The translations under genes were made by a program, and so were the position numbers. DNA of 64,000 nt from Macrolepiota albuminosa (taxonomy: Eukaryota; Basidiomycota; Agaricomycetes; Agaricales; Agaricaceae): positions 3,102,115-3,166,114 of the forward strand of contig JAMWFC010000082.1 in NCBI GenBank assembly GCA_027475525.1, given 5' to 3'. This document shows positions 12,317 through 23,790 of this stretch, piece after piece (the first letter of the stretch is position 1; the number at the start of each line of letters is the position of its first letter). The notes beneath the pieces are model-generated. The model was not told the origin of the DNA. It was given only the letters and a program-made list of their open reading frames with translations, and ran no database searches.

Positions 12317-14605
12317 ATGCCGCCACGCAACCACTTCTTGGCACCGAAATGGGACGAGTCCAAGCCACGGGAGCTCTCCCAGTATTTCAAGGAATTGGAG
12401 TATTTATTCAGGGATTGTGGCATTACTGACCATACGCAGATGAAGGAGTATGCGGCAAGATACGTATCGTATGACACGGCAGAGACGTGGACAGGCCTTG
12501 CCGAGTTTGCCGCCTTTGTTCCTGCTGCCCCACCCGTTCCAGCCCAAGGTGCTTCATATGAAGGCTGGAAGACAGCAGTGATTCAGTTATACCCTGGCGC
12601 TGAGGAGGCTACCCGATACACGGTAAACGAGTTGCAGAAACTAGTACAGGAATCTTTCGACAGCGGCACATCGTCTCTAGGCACATTCTCTACATATTAC
12701 CGCGAGTTTCAGAAAATCGCTAGGTGGCTTCTGCAGAACGGCAAGCTCTATATTAACAAGGAACGTCACCTATTCCAGCAAGGCATCCCGACTTCACTGT
12801 GGACTCGTATTGCTTGTCGCCTAGAAATTGTTCATCAGACCCATCACCCTGACGAGCCCTATAACGTTGCCGACGTCTTTGAAGCCAGTAAATGGGTTCT
12901 CAAGGGAACGGACACTGGCGTTGGTATACCACGCGCTAGGACAAGCCCACCCCCTGAGCGAACTAACGGTATCATTCCCATCCTGCCTCCTGCTGCCGAC
13001 TTCGTTAAGAAGGAGGATCTCAACGCTGCCGTTACCGCTGCTGTCGCTTCCACCATGACTCATATTGAAACTATGATCACCACCAATCTCGCTAACCGAC
13101 CCGCTAATGTACCCACGTCTGGCCCTTGCCACTTCTGTGGGGAAATTGGCCATACTATGACTAGAGGACGCTGCGTAACTTTAGAAAACTACATTCGGCA
13201 AGGAAGGATTCGGCGGGCTATCAATGGCAAGATAGTCCTCACCACTGGCGCCACCATACCCAACTACCCGGACAAGAAGTCCTTTCAGGAGCAAGTTGAT
13301 GAATGGCATAGGCGCAACCCAGGACAAATCGTTACCGGCACGCTTTCTGGCAATGCCAACCCCGACCCTGAACAGGCGACCCAACAGCAAATGATCCACG
13401 AGGTCTTACACTTCGACAGCGTTGGCGACCATCCTACTTTCTCGCGGGAAGAACGCATCGCCAAGCTCCAACAGGAGTTGGATTCGCTTAAGAATCAGGT
13501 CTTTGATGGGGTTGAAGTTAAGCAGCCTAAACAACCTCTTAAAGGATACAAGCCAATGCCTCCCGCTAGCAAGCTACCAACTCCTGCTCCTGCCGCACCG
13601 CCTGCCACTACCCCTGCTACTACTCCAGAACCATCGTCGACCGCTGCCGCTCCTGAACTGCCCTTGCCGCCTCTCCATCCCTACTCAGGGATTCCCGACC
13701 GTTATCACACACCCGCACAATGAAATTTTGCCGCTCCCGAGAAGCGTCCTGAAGGTGGCTACCGACCTACCGCGCCAATTTTTGACATCGAAAAATCCAA
13801 CCACGTATTTAACCGCATTATGAAAACAGCTGTTACCTTATCAGTTGAAGAGCTTTGTAGCATTGCTCCCGACGTTTGTAACCAAGTCAAGACGGCAGTT
13901 ACCCCTCGACGACCCTTGGCGACCACCGTTGCCGAGGTCGAGGACCTCGACGACGCGCTCCCTGGTTTTTCCGGTACCGTTGACTCTTTGGACACGGAAG
14001 ACTCGCTTACCGACACCATCGCTAACGCCACCTCTGTGGACCCAGTAGAGACCTATCTTAGGTCAGTAGACCATGGAGAAGACCCAGCAATCCTTACCGT
14101 CACTCAAGAATTGCATGCTATTTGCTCAGTCACGCTAACCGTAGACAACAAGCACGAGGTAGAGGCGATTGTGGATAGCAGGTCTCAGATCATTTCCATG
14201 GCAGCAGAAGTCGCTAACGATTTGGGCCTCATTTATGACCCTACCGTTATATTAAGCATGCAGAGCGCTAACGGTACGGTGGACAGATCCTTAGGCCTCA
14301 CCAAGAATGTGCCTTGCACCCTTGGCGACATTACGTTTTACCTCCAAATACACATCTTACGTTCCCCGGCATACGACCTACTACTTGGCAGACCCTTCGA
14401 CGTCTTGGCGCAATCAGTTGTCAAGACAGTTACCGACGATGAAACAACCTTAACAATTAGCAACCCCAATTCCAGAATCCGACGAACGGTGCCAACGTTC
14501 TCTAGGGGACAACGAAAAGGCACCCGCGCTAAGCCCCCGGAGTTTACCGACCAACACGCCAACGAGCCTCCCCACCGGTGTTTTCACAGACCATCAAGGA
14601 GGTGA
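12296..14605 (+). pseudogene. gypsy-1 Gag-protease
   Basis: Gag packages element RNA and the aspartic protease cuts the polyprotein. The start ATG at 12296 is MEQQVQRMPP. An earlier ATG at 12219 lies in a 77-bp duplicate and opens no frame. The capsid-like region covers about residues 20-190. A zinc knuckle CHFCGEIGHTMTRGRC follows near residue 278, with unusual spacing C-x2-C-x4-H-x6-C. A Pro/Ala-rich linker comes next, then a TGA stop at 13721. The same frame continues to 14605 with the protease motif VDSRSQIISM, where the catalytic DSG has become DSR. In gypsy-2 the stop position is CAA and the protease motif is DSG, so the ancestral product was one Gag-protease frame. Confidence 0.88.
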
Positions 14606-17600
14606 TTGGCGACGATCACGGAGATGTGGCGCTAACGCTGGAATATGACCATTCAACTAGTCTTGTAAATGTTATGTCTACTGCTTTTCTTGACGAAGAT
14701 GTTTTAACTACTTTACCCGCTACCGATGCAGAGCTTTCCCAGAAAAATCAAAACATTACCGACTCCTCTCTAGCATACTTGTACCTTACCGCTTCCAAAT
14801 CTTTTCAAAATATTGCGTCTACCGACACCTATCTCACTACCCTTCCTGGAGCCTCGTCTCCTGCCGTTCTTGGACTTGCCGCTCCACAGGCTACGATTCC
14901 CCTTTTCACCTCTGCATATAACCAAGCTAACGCTCCCAAAAGGAAAGGGGTTCAAGTCAAAAAGAAATATAAGCCAGTTGCGCTTAAAACAAAACCCGTT
15001 GCTATGCACTCTCCCGAGACGTTTAGAATTGAGTGCCAGATCATTGGCGACCCTCTTGCCGACATGCCAACCTTATCACCAAATCCACCACCCTTTCAGC
15101 CCACGGGACGTTTTACCGAGGAATGCCAACAACAATTCACAAAGGAGCATGACACAGGATTTTTGACCAAAGATGAGTTGAACATCCTTACCGATCTCGT
15201 CGCTAAGCAAGATAAAGCCTTCACTTGGGAGGACTCGGAACGCAGCAGTCTACATACAGACTTCTTCCCGCCTGTGGTGATTCCGACCATTCCTCACGTG
15301 CCATGGACTGAGCACAACCGACCGTTACCACCTGGAATCGAAGCCGAGGTCTGCCAAATCATTAGGACCAAGATTAAGGCTGGCGTCTACGAACCCTCCA
15401 ATAGCTCTTACCGCTCCCGATGGTTTTGCGTCCTCAAAAAGAACGGCAATCTACGCATAGTTCACAGTCTCGAGCCGCTGAATAGAGTTACCATACGACA
15501 CTCTGGCGTACCGCCTTTCCCTGACCACGTTGCCAAGTCCTTTGCCGGGCGTATTTGTGGTGCCACCCTTGACCTCTACGTTGGCTACGACGAACGCCTA
15601 ATACATCCTTCTTCCTGAGATCTCACTACTTTTCAAACTCCGTTTGGCGCTTTGCGCCTAGTTACCTTGCCGATGGGCTGGACAAACTCAGTCCCCATAT
15701 TCCATGACAACATTACATTCATCCTCCAACCTGAGATACCACATAACGTCCTTAGCTTCATTGATGATGTTGGCGTCAAAGGCCCCAAAAACTGGCGACT
15801 CATAAACGGCTTACCGGCGACCCATCCAGAGAACTCCAACATTCGCTTAGCGCTTTGGGAGTTTTTCCAGCTACTTAATCGAGTTCTCCAACGTATGAAG
15901 TATAGCGGTGGAACCTTTAGCGGCCACAAACTTCTCCTTTGCACACCAAGGTTGAAAATACTTGGTCACATATGCACTCCCGACGGTCGCGTTCCCGATG
16001 AGTCTCGCTTAGCACTTTTGGAGCGATGGGGTCCTTGCCGTGACTTATCCGAAGTTCGCGCCTTTCTTGGTACCGTTGGCGTTCTCAGGATATTCATCAA
16101 GAACTTTGCCCATCGCGCACATGCCCTTAACCGACTTACCTGTGCTAACGAGCCCTTCGAATTTGGGCCAGACCAGGTCACTGCACAACAAGACTTAGTA
16201 AAAGCCCTACAAGACGCCAAACCCCTAGTTCCTATCGACTATAGCTCTGCCGACCCAGTAATCTTGGCGGTGGATACCTCATACATTGCCGTTGGCTACT
16301 TCTTGTGTCAGTGTCTTAGCGACAATCAGAAACAGCGATGCTACAACCGCTTTGGGTCTATCACGCTAAACGACTGAGAATCTTGCTACAGTCAGCCTAA
16401 GCTAGAGCTCTATGGACTCTTCAAAGCCTTCCGGTCGCTAAAGATGTATTTGATTGGCGTGCGGAACCTGATTGTTGAAGTCGACGCTAGGTACATCAAA
16501 GGCATGCTGCAGAATCCCGACATCCAGCCATCCGCTAGCATGAACCGTTGGGTGGTCGCTATTCTTATGTTTCACTTTGAATTGGTACACGTCAAGAGCT
16601 CTTTCCACGGACCAGATGGACTCTCTAGGCGACCACGGCAACCTGGCAACCCGGCAGTAGATCCACAAGCTGATAGCAATTTTGAGGACTGGATCGACAG
16701 ATTACACGGTTTTGTTCATCTCATACAACAGCCAATCTCCTTATTACGACGGCAACAGCCTGCCAGCATCCTTCTACATCCCATTATCCCTTACTGCCCC
16801 GAGACCTTTAGCACACCCCTCACATTCTACATGGCAAGCATTCTTGGACAAGACTTGCCTCCAGTAAAAGTCGTACAAGAACCCCATCCGCTAAGAGAAG
16901 ACAGTAGAAACCTTACCTATGATGCCGTTCCCCGATCCGCCAAGGCAAAGGCAGAAGACAGTTGCTTGTTAATAATTGAACAATGGATACAAGACTTTAA
17001 GCGACCCGCAGGCCTTACCGACGAACAATACGCAACCTTTATCCGATATGCCACCCATTTCTTCTTTACCAACAACCGCCTTTGGTGACAAAATCGAGAT
17101 GGCGCTCACAAGCTGATTATCAAGCCAGAAAGTCGCTTACGAGTCCTGCACACCATGCATGATGAACTAGGACATAGAGGTCTGTACGCTACCTGAGCCT
17201 CTCTGTTAGAACGATTCTGGTGGCCACACGCTAGTGCCGACATTGCCTGGTACATTAAGACTTGCCACCTCTGCCAAATTCAACAGACACGCCAAGTGCT
17301 TATCCCGCCAACCGTTGCAACACCAGCTCCCCTCTTCAGCAAAATTTACGTCGACACCATGCATATGCCCAAGTCTGGTCACTACAAGTACATCATTCAA
17401 GGTTGTTGCTCGCTAATCCACTGGCCTGAATTTCGAATGCTTCAGAGAGAAAATATGGCTACAAGTACATCATTCAAGGTTGTTGCTCGCTAATCCACTG
17501 GCCTGAATTTCGAATGCTTCAGAGAGAAAATATGGACGCGGTTGCCAAGTGGCTATTTGAGGACGTCATTTGCCGTTGGGGAGCGCTAAGAGAAATTGTC

Positions 17601-18408
17601 ATGGATGGATAACGGTGCGCCAATTATCAAAGCACTAACATATCTTGCCAAGAAATACAACATTCACCACATTTGAGTATCTGGCTACAACAAGCGTGCC
17701 AATGGCCTGGTAGAGAGACCACACTTTGACGTTCGGCAAGCACTCTTCAAGGCAGTCGATGGCCACGAATCTCGTTGAAGTGAGGCGACCTATTCAGTAT
17801 TTTGGTTGGAAAGAGTTACTATTCGTAAGCGCATGGGTTGTTCCCCCTACTACGCGGCTACTGGCACCCATCCGTTACTCCCTGCCGACATTATAGAAGT
17901 GACCTACCTTCAGCCAGCACCCAACAGCATCTTAGCGACTACCGACCTGATTGCCAGACGAGCTATTGATCTCCAGCGAAGGAAAGAAGATTTAGAGCGA
18001 CTTCACAAGGTAGTCTTTAGCGCCCGTCGCCAAGCAGCCCTGCGATTCGAAACCGAGCATAGCGCTACCATCAAAGATTACAACTTCCCGAGAGGAGCTC
18101 TAGTGCTCATGCGCAACTCCAAAATCAAAACCTCATACAACAAGAAAATGCGCCCACGCTATCTAGGACCCTTGGTAGTTATCTCTCGTAACCGTGGAGG
18201 CGCTTACGTGCTCTGTGAATTAGATGGTTCAGTACTACATCGACCTGTTGCCGCTTTTCGCCTATTGCCGTATCTCGCCAGGGAACAAATCGACTTGCCG
18301 CTTGAAGCGCTAGATATTGACACCACCAAGCTGAGAGAACTTGAAGAAACCGAATTATTGGACGATGATGACTTGCCGACTTTAGTTAAAGAAGAAGAAA
18401 ATGATTAG
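14578..18408 (+). pseudogene. gypsy-1 Pol (RT, RNase H, integrase)
   Basis: Pol copies and inserts the element. It overlaps the end of Gag-protease in another frame (14578-14605), suggesting ribosomal frameshifting. RT spans about 15300-16080, with LKKNGNLRIVHSLEPLN and the catalytic block SFIDDV near 15760. RNase H spans about 16150-16640, ending at SSFHGPDGLSRR. The integrase zinc finger (H-x-H near 17150, CHLC near 17265) is followed by the catalytic core with DTMHM near 17357. The C-terminus carries a GPLVVISRNRGGAY module. Breaks are TGA at 15616, 16375, 17086 and 17194, plus a 4-nt insertion (GGAT repeated, near 17603) before the second catalytic Asp. A 77-bp duplicate at 17459 adds a further shift that is likely artificial. 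Confidence 0.88.
17382..17535 (+). repeat. Perfect 77-bp tandem duplication 3
   Basis: 17382-17458 equals 17459-17535, in the integrase core. gypsy-2 has one copy. Confidence 0.95.
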
Positions 18409-18821
18409 GAAAGACTATATATTGATAAGCTCTTTCTTTCTATTACTTACCTTACTTATCTTTCTTGCCGATACTTACTGTACTATATCCAACAGACAAT
18501 TCTTTACATAGTCAAGCCGCAGCACTAGCGTGTCGCCAATGCTTAAGCGCCGTGCGCAATTCTCGCCCAGGGGTTTTCGCTATGATGATTTACTGAGTGT
18601 TTCCCTTTTCCTCAAAATTTGTCTAAGTCCCTCACCTACAACTCCTCTTGCTAAAAACTTCATTAGAATACTTGCCGCTTGCTTTCTCTTTGCTTTCTTG
18701 GCTCTGTGCTGTTGCGCTAACTTAGACTATGGGACTTATCCGAGGCGGCAAAAATATATAATGAAACGGGCGGTATCAAAAAAACTATACAGTAAAACAA
18801 CCTATCTACGCTAAGGTTTGT
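18409..18821. other. gypsy-1 spacer between pol and the antisense gene
   Basis: This contains the 3' ends of two convergent genes. A plus-strand frame at 18530-18814 has no recognisable domain and is absent as an intact frame in gypsy-2, so I do not call it. Confidence 0.5.
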
Positions 18822-21246
18822 TTAATCGCTGTCATCATCCATGGGCAGAGAATCGTCAGAGATCGGCAAGGAAGAGTCACAAAGGGGCAGCAGGTCGCCC
18901 GGCAAGATATGGTTGGCAGTTTGCCAATCCATAGCAGCTTGGCAATCATTTTGGTAATCCTGCAGAATGCGTAGGCTGCGGCCCAAGTTGGAATAGCGCA
19001 AGCAAAGCACCATTAGTTGGCCACGTACTTGTTCCCATTCTCGTTCCATGGATATCACCATCGTAGCCGCCCTTCTTGAATACCGCTCCAGCATCTCGCA
19101 AGGATTGAGCGCCACGACTGGATAGACAAGATCTTGCCCCAGCCATTGGAAGGCGTCGCCAGTAACGGTCAGTTCAGGCTGAGGGGTCCAGGCAGGGTTG
19201 ATCCTGGCAATCACGGGGCGCCTTGGTTCCAGACCGGCAACATCCTCGGGGTCGGACACCTCCCAGGGGGCGACGTTACCGTAGGGAGGCAGCCAGCGCC
19301 ACTCAGGCTCCTCCCGGGCAACTCCTGCCGTCGCCTCCCCTTCTCCCGCTACCACCTCCTTTGCTGCTGCCTCCTCGTCGCCTTTGCGCTGAGTCGCCAA
19401 GGTTTCATCTTCACCCTCGGCATCCTCATCCCCTCCCGTTGCCGCCCCTTCTGCCTTCTCCTCCTCCCCCATCACAACATCTGCGGGAGCGTCTTCCCGC
19501 TCCTCTTGAGGTGCCGAGTCGCCAACCGCTTCCCGCTCTCCTACCTCCTGCTCCTTGCCAAGGGACCTTGCCACCAAATGAATGGGCGACAAGAGGCCAC
19601 TTGGGCCTGCCTCAGGGTCTTGAGGAGGCAGGCGACTCGCCGCTAAGGCCTTCTCCAAGTCCTCCATCTCGGTGTCTTGAGGAGCAGGTGAAGGGGAAGG
19701 CAACGACACTACCCGAGGACGCTTTGCTTTGCCTTTCCCTTTGCTGGGGGAAGGGGCTTGTCGTTTTTCTGGGACCGAAGTCCCTTGGCGCTCTCCAGTG
19801 CCTCGTTTGCCGACCGTTTCCGTCCCATCCCCTTGGCGTGTCGGCAACGCCAAGGAGGCATGTCCAATGGCTGCCATACCACCGGCAGCGACCTTCTGCT
19901 TCTGACCCTCCACGAATTCCCTAGCCCTCCTGACCAAAACAGCACGCGAAAACGTTTTCTCGACAAGAGCGTCTGGCACGCTGCCACGCTCGCGACTCTT
20001 GGCCCTGTCAATAGTACAAGCGCGTTTGAGGGTGCCACAACGATAGCACGGCTGGGCCCCAGTCGGGAACCAACAGCCTTCTGGGTTGTTGTCGGCCCAG
20101 CACTTATCACACTAGCACTACAAGTCAGCAAGAGACTAAAGGAGGCAGAAACGTCACTTACCGCTCCCCATGCCTCCTTAAATGCCTGCCGAGTCGCTAG
20201 GGAGACAGTCTTCTTCCCCTTCATCTCCTCCATTACGACCCCGGCCTCCTGCCCCTCATCAAGGACGGCTTCCTCCCGATGCGGCAAAAGCAAACCTCTC
20301 AGTTCCTTGTCGTCAAAGGAACTTTGTGTTGGTGCCTACAGAAACTTAGTAATTCTGGTCCAAAAAAAAAAGAAAAGTACCACTCACCGCGTATTGAGGA
20401 GCCACCTTGCGACTCTGCAGATGTCGTTAGCAACCGTTGGCAACAGCAAGTGAAATTCAGCACTTACCTTACGCTTGGAAGCACCTACCGGCTTCCTCAG
20501 CGAGCCCGACTTGCTAGCCGGCAACACTGGGCTCAAGGTGCTCCTGGCGCGACCTACCTTGCCGGATTCTCCAGTCTCCTGCCTCTCGGCGGCAGGCGCC
20601 TTCCCTGCAGCAACTTCCTCTATCTCCTCTGCCAACTCCCTGACCCGCTCCCGCTCCTCCAGAGCCCTGGTGATTTCCCGGGCATCCTGGGAAATCTCTT
20701 CCTGCCGCGTTGCCAGCTCCTTGGCCACTTGCATGCGTGCCAGGGGCGCCAACACCTCCTGTTTGCTATGGGGGAACAAATCAGACCAAAGCTAAGTCAA
20801 AAGAAGGGGTTAGGAATACTCACTCTGCCGCAGGCGCGCTTACCGTCATCAGCAATGCCCCGGACAGAATGTCCTCCAACTCATCCTCGATAGTGGGGAC
20901 AGGGGGAGGCGCCTAGGGAGCAATCAGCTAAGCAACACAGCAGGCAGCAGAGACAACTTATGAAACAAGAGAAGGGCGCTAACCACTCAGCGCCACAGTT
21001 GTTGACATATCACGCACGACACCGCTCCTGCACCTTGATTTCTCAATCCCAACCAACGCCAAGGACTCGTACCTTGTACCACCGTTCTAAAAACTTCATC
21101 ACGCAGACCACTAAGTTTTGAGACGCCTCAGCGCCAACGCCCTTGATATGGCGGATAAAGCAATTGGCCCTGGCAATATAGGCGTAGGTGGCTTCCTGGG
21201 CAGCTTGAGAGGGAACAGGGGGCGGAGTTGGAACACAGAAAGACAT
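18822..21246 (-). CDS. Spliced antisense zinc-cluster gene carried by gypsy-1
   Basis: A six-exon gene runs against pol. Proposed exons are 21246-21073, 20912-20844, 20758-20468, 20414-20388, 20335-20162 and 20111-18822, giving 674 aa with every junction in phase 0. Donors include GTAAGT (three times) and GTGAGT, and branch-like CTAAC, CTGAC and CTAAG precede AG acceptors. The longest intron (20913-21072) could hide another small exon. Exon 3 is rich in Glu/Arg and looks coiled-coil. The last exon opens with C-x2-C-x8-C-x8-C-x2-C-x6-C, close to the fungal Zn2Cys6 pattern. A basic KGKGKAKRPR stretch, a long acidic low-complexity region and a conserved helical C-terminus follow. A nuclear DNA-binding role is an inference. 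gypsy-2 keeps a relic. The start lies 169 bp from the 3' LTR, so LTR-linked antisense transcription is possible. Confidence 0.72.
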
Positions 21247-21406
21247 TTTATTTTAAATGAGCGCCAGGAAAATTAGGGGAAGAGAGGTGAAGTCCAAACT
21301 TATGCGCCAGGACTATAAACAAAATCTCAAGAATGCACGGACCACTTGTCACAAAAGCGGTAACGGTAGCCTTATTTGGTGACTGAGGACAGTCAATTTT
21401 TCAGTT

Positions 21407-21415
21407 GGGGGGAGA
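21407..21415 (+). other. Polypurine tract of gypsy-1
   Basis: GGGGGGAGA ends directly at the first base of the 3' LTR, where plus-strand DNA synthesis starts in LTR elements. Confidence 0.75.
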
Positions 21416-22343
21416 TGATAGGACCCCATACAGGATCAGCGCATCAACGGCAGGCTGCGGCAACATGGCACAGGCTCGGGATACCTTAGCGCACGCTAAC
21501 TAACTAATTTTGGCAATATTTGATGGCCGCACACGGCAAGAAGCAGATCCAATCAATGATAGTGCCGACGGCAGACAGAATGACAACTGACAGATGGCAT
21601 CAGTCACTGACGACAGCGCTTAGCGAGAAGCCTGATGATCTATCAAAAACTGATGGACAGCTTGGCGTTTGACCTTGGCGTCTGACACTGCTTAGCGCCT
21701 CGATCTGGCACCTGACACCGCTAAGCCCTTTGGACAGACAGAAGGGTGATAGATTGATGGTTTAGCTTCGTGATCTGTCGCCTGGCATCGCTAAGGCTCT
21801 TGAATAGACGGTAGGGATCTGAAACCATTGGAGCTACCCCTATAAATTTTCTAGTTTACCGCACTCTGGCGTCATTAGCCACTGGCAACGGCGAACTCAT
21901 TGTAGTATAAAAGTACTTACCGACTTGTAAAGAGAATAACAGACCAGAGTTTCCTGCTCCCTTTTCTTCAGTCTCCCTTATGCTCAATATTTCATTTACG
22001 GTCGGCAACGTCGAACTCATCAGCAGTTACAGATGCTCGCCAACACTCGACACATTCGCGCCTTGCAGCTATGGCAGGCATTATTGACGCTTAGACCTCG
22101 CTAAGCTTACCAAGTTCTTGCCGCTTACCTTTGCTGTGTTCACTTACCGCTCCTTCCCTAGGTGCTTTACCTTAGCGCTTGACACTTGCTGACCCCGTTA
22201 CCGACTTTTCCCCATTTTCATAGGCGCGTTCTCTGGGACCTGCCCGGGACTCCTCACATCACTTATAGCGCGCCCAACGCAAGCAATTGGTACGGTAACA
22301 CTACTGATATATTTGTTACTGACCAACACTTTGGGCGTCATCA
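21416..22343 (+). repeat. gypsy-1 3' LTR
   Basis: 928 bp, TGATAGG...CATCA. It differs from the 5' LTR at about a dozen positions, nearly all C/T or G/A changes, many in former CpG sites. Confidence 0.93.
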
Positions 22344-22423
22344 GTGTCTGTGGTGTAGTGGAATATTTCCAATTGGTATTCCTTGTATCTTGCAATAGGT
22401 GGGTTTGACTCCCTCTAGTGCAT
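22344..22423 (+). repeat. tRNA-derived SINE-like unit split by gypsy-1
   Basis: A box TGGTGTAGTGG at 22351 and B box GGGTTTGACTCCC at 22401. Its upstream part (TATACACGAAGCGT) lies before gypsy-1, ending at 10833. Joining the two sides matches the head of the intact unit at 22480-22519 base for base in length. Confidence 0.7.
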
Positions 22424-22500
22424 TGAGATCGAACTCAAAAATTTTGACCACATACAGAATATTAGACTGATGTTTATTTACATCATAGCAGTATACAGTA

Positions 22501-22580
22501 AGCATCGGTGGTCTAGTGGAATATTATCCATTGGTCTTTATTATGTCTTGCAGTAGGCGAGTTCGATTCCTACTAATGCA
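22501..22580 (+). repeat. tRNA-derived SINE-like unit
   Basis: A box TGGTCTAGTGG at 22509 and B box GAGTTCGATTCC at 22559. It is followed by a tail TTTGACCTGCTTAGCTAATT that recurs after the next unit. Confidence 0.7.
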
Positions 22581-22712
22581 TTTATGTCAAACTGTTTAGA
22601 ATTTTTGACCTGCTTAGCTAATTGTTATTTACTACACAGTATGATAAATAAAGTAAGGTCCTAATTTAAACAGGGTGACATGATATCTATTTAGACTATA
22701 GCAGTATACAGT

Positions 22713-22793
22713 AAGCATCAATGGTCTAGTAAAATATTATCCATTGGTGTTCATTGTGTGTTGCAGTAGGTGAGTTTAACTCCTGCTTAGTGC
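22713..22793 (+). repeat. tRNA-derived SINE-like unit
   Basis: A-box-like TGGTCTAGTAA and B-box-like GAGTTTAACTCC, with the same downstream tail as the previous unit (GACCTGCTTAGCTAATTG). The three units form a head-to-tail array. Confidence 0.65.
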
Positions 22794-22989
22794 AATAAAC
22801 ATTAAGACATTTGCAATTTTTGACCTGCTTAGCTAATTGTTATTTACTAAACTGTAAGATAAATAAAGTAAGGTTTTGTCAAGCAATAAATCAAACTTCT
22901 TTTGTAATTTAAACAGAGTCACATGATATCTATTTTCAGAACTTGCTTTGTGTAAAGTTCTCATCTGTTTCTTTAATCTTCCATCTGCC

Positions 22990-23790
22990 ATGTCTAATGA
23001 AGAACTCCACCAACGGGTCGTTGACGCAGATGTTCAAGTATTATACCTTGCTCTCAGAGGAGACCTGCGTCAACTCAAAGCACAGCAGAAGGATCTGGTA
23101 AGATACAAGCACTCCTGCCTAATAGATATGCACTAAAAGTCATCCTGTAGATTGACATCTGGTTCATAGTTAGGGATGTCAAGGATGACAAGAAACTCCT
23201 CCTTGATGCCAGGAGAAGTTTCATCAACAAAGTTATCCCGCTACTTCAGAGCAAGCTTTCTGACAAGGATATGATCAGGCAGTTGAAGGACGCTGCGAAG
23301 AAATGGACCCAGAGGAGCGGAAGGGGGAAAAAACCAAGTGGGGCAAAGAACAACCTGATCCATCAACTGAGGCCAGTCCATCAATGGCACTGGCATGAGA
23401 AGACCGGATAGGTCATAGGCCAGCAGCAGGAAATTTGTCTGGTCCGTCACCAATTCTGAAGAAGAGAAAATAACCGAGTCCTCCAGTAGCAGGAGATTTG
23501 TCTAGTCTGTAGTCAAATTCCAAGAAGCCAAAACGGGTGACCTATATTGGTCAACGTCCTCCTGGTACCTATTGTTGACAGAAGGAGCAAGAGGACAAGG
23601 ATGAGGACAAGGATGAAGAGGAAGAGGAAGAGGAAGAACAAGAGGGCAGAATACCAAAGGGGGAAATTACTGGAGGGATGCTGTTGGGCAGGTATCTGAG
23701 GACAGCACCTCGTTGCGAGGGTCAGCACATCAACCCCCCTTGCCAATATTGTGCAAGTAAGCGGCTACAGTGTGTCAGGACAAAGGGCAG
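22990..23790 (+). pseudogene. 5' part of an unrecognised zinc-cluster gene, split by gypsy-2
   Basis: The start ATG at 22990 opens MSNEELHQRVV, a helical Gln/Lys/Arg-rich region. An intron with GTAAGATAC donor (23099) and TGTAG acceptor (about 23149) leads to an exon reading IDIWFIVRDVKDDKKLLLDA. A Lys/Gly-rich region and an acidic D/E run (about 23590-23640) come next. The part ends in CQYCASKRLQC, the first three cysteines of a zinc cluster, just before gypsy-2. Several stop codons are present. The rest of the gene lies at 32473-33576. I do not recognise the family. Confidence 0.55.

Larger units (their letters stand above)
10834..22343 (+). mobile_element. gypsy-1: nearly complete Ty3/gypsy retrotransposon
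   Basis: An 11.5-kb element with 928-bp LTRs at both ends, a primer site, gag-protease, pol in the order RT-RNase H-integrase, an extra antisense gene, and a polypurine tract. LTRs run TG...CA. Flanks are GCGT on the left and GTGT on the right, a 4-bp target duplication with one transition. The joined flanks rebuild a tRNA-like SINE (see 22344), which shows the insertion site. The two LTRs differ at roughly a dozen positions by eye, nearly all transitions, so it is fairly young but its genes carry nonsense changes. The two 77-bp duplications in the leader and one in integrase are probably assembly errors. Confidence 0.93.

Noticed and set aside
12217..12477. Minus-strand frame over the gag start
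   Set aside because: Shadow of gag, with its start created by the 77-bp duplicate.
18530..18814. 94-codon plus-strand frame after gypsy-1 pol
   Set aside because: No domain, and not preserved as a frame in gypsy-2.
19223..19924. 233-codon plus-strand Pro/Leu-rich frame
   Set aside because: Shadow of the antisense gene's acidic, GC-rich exon on the other strand.
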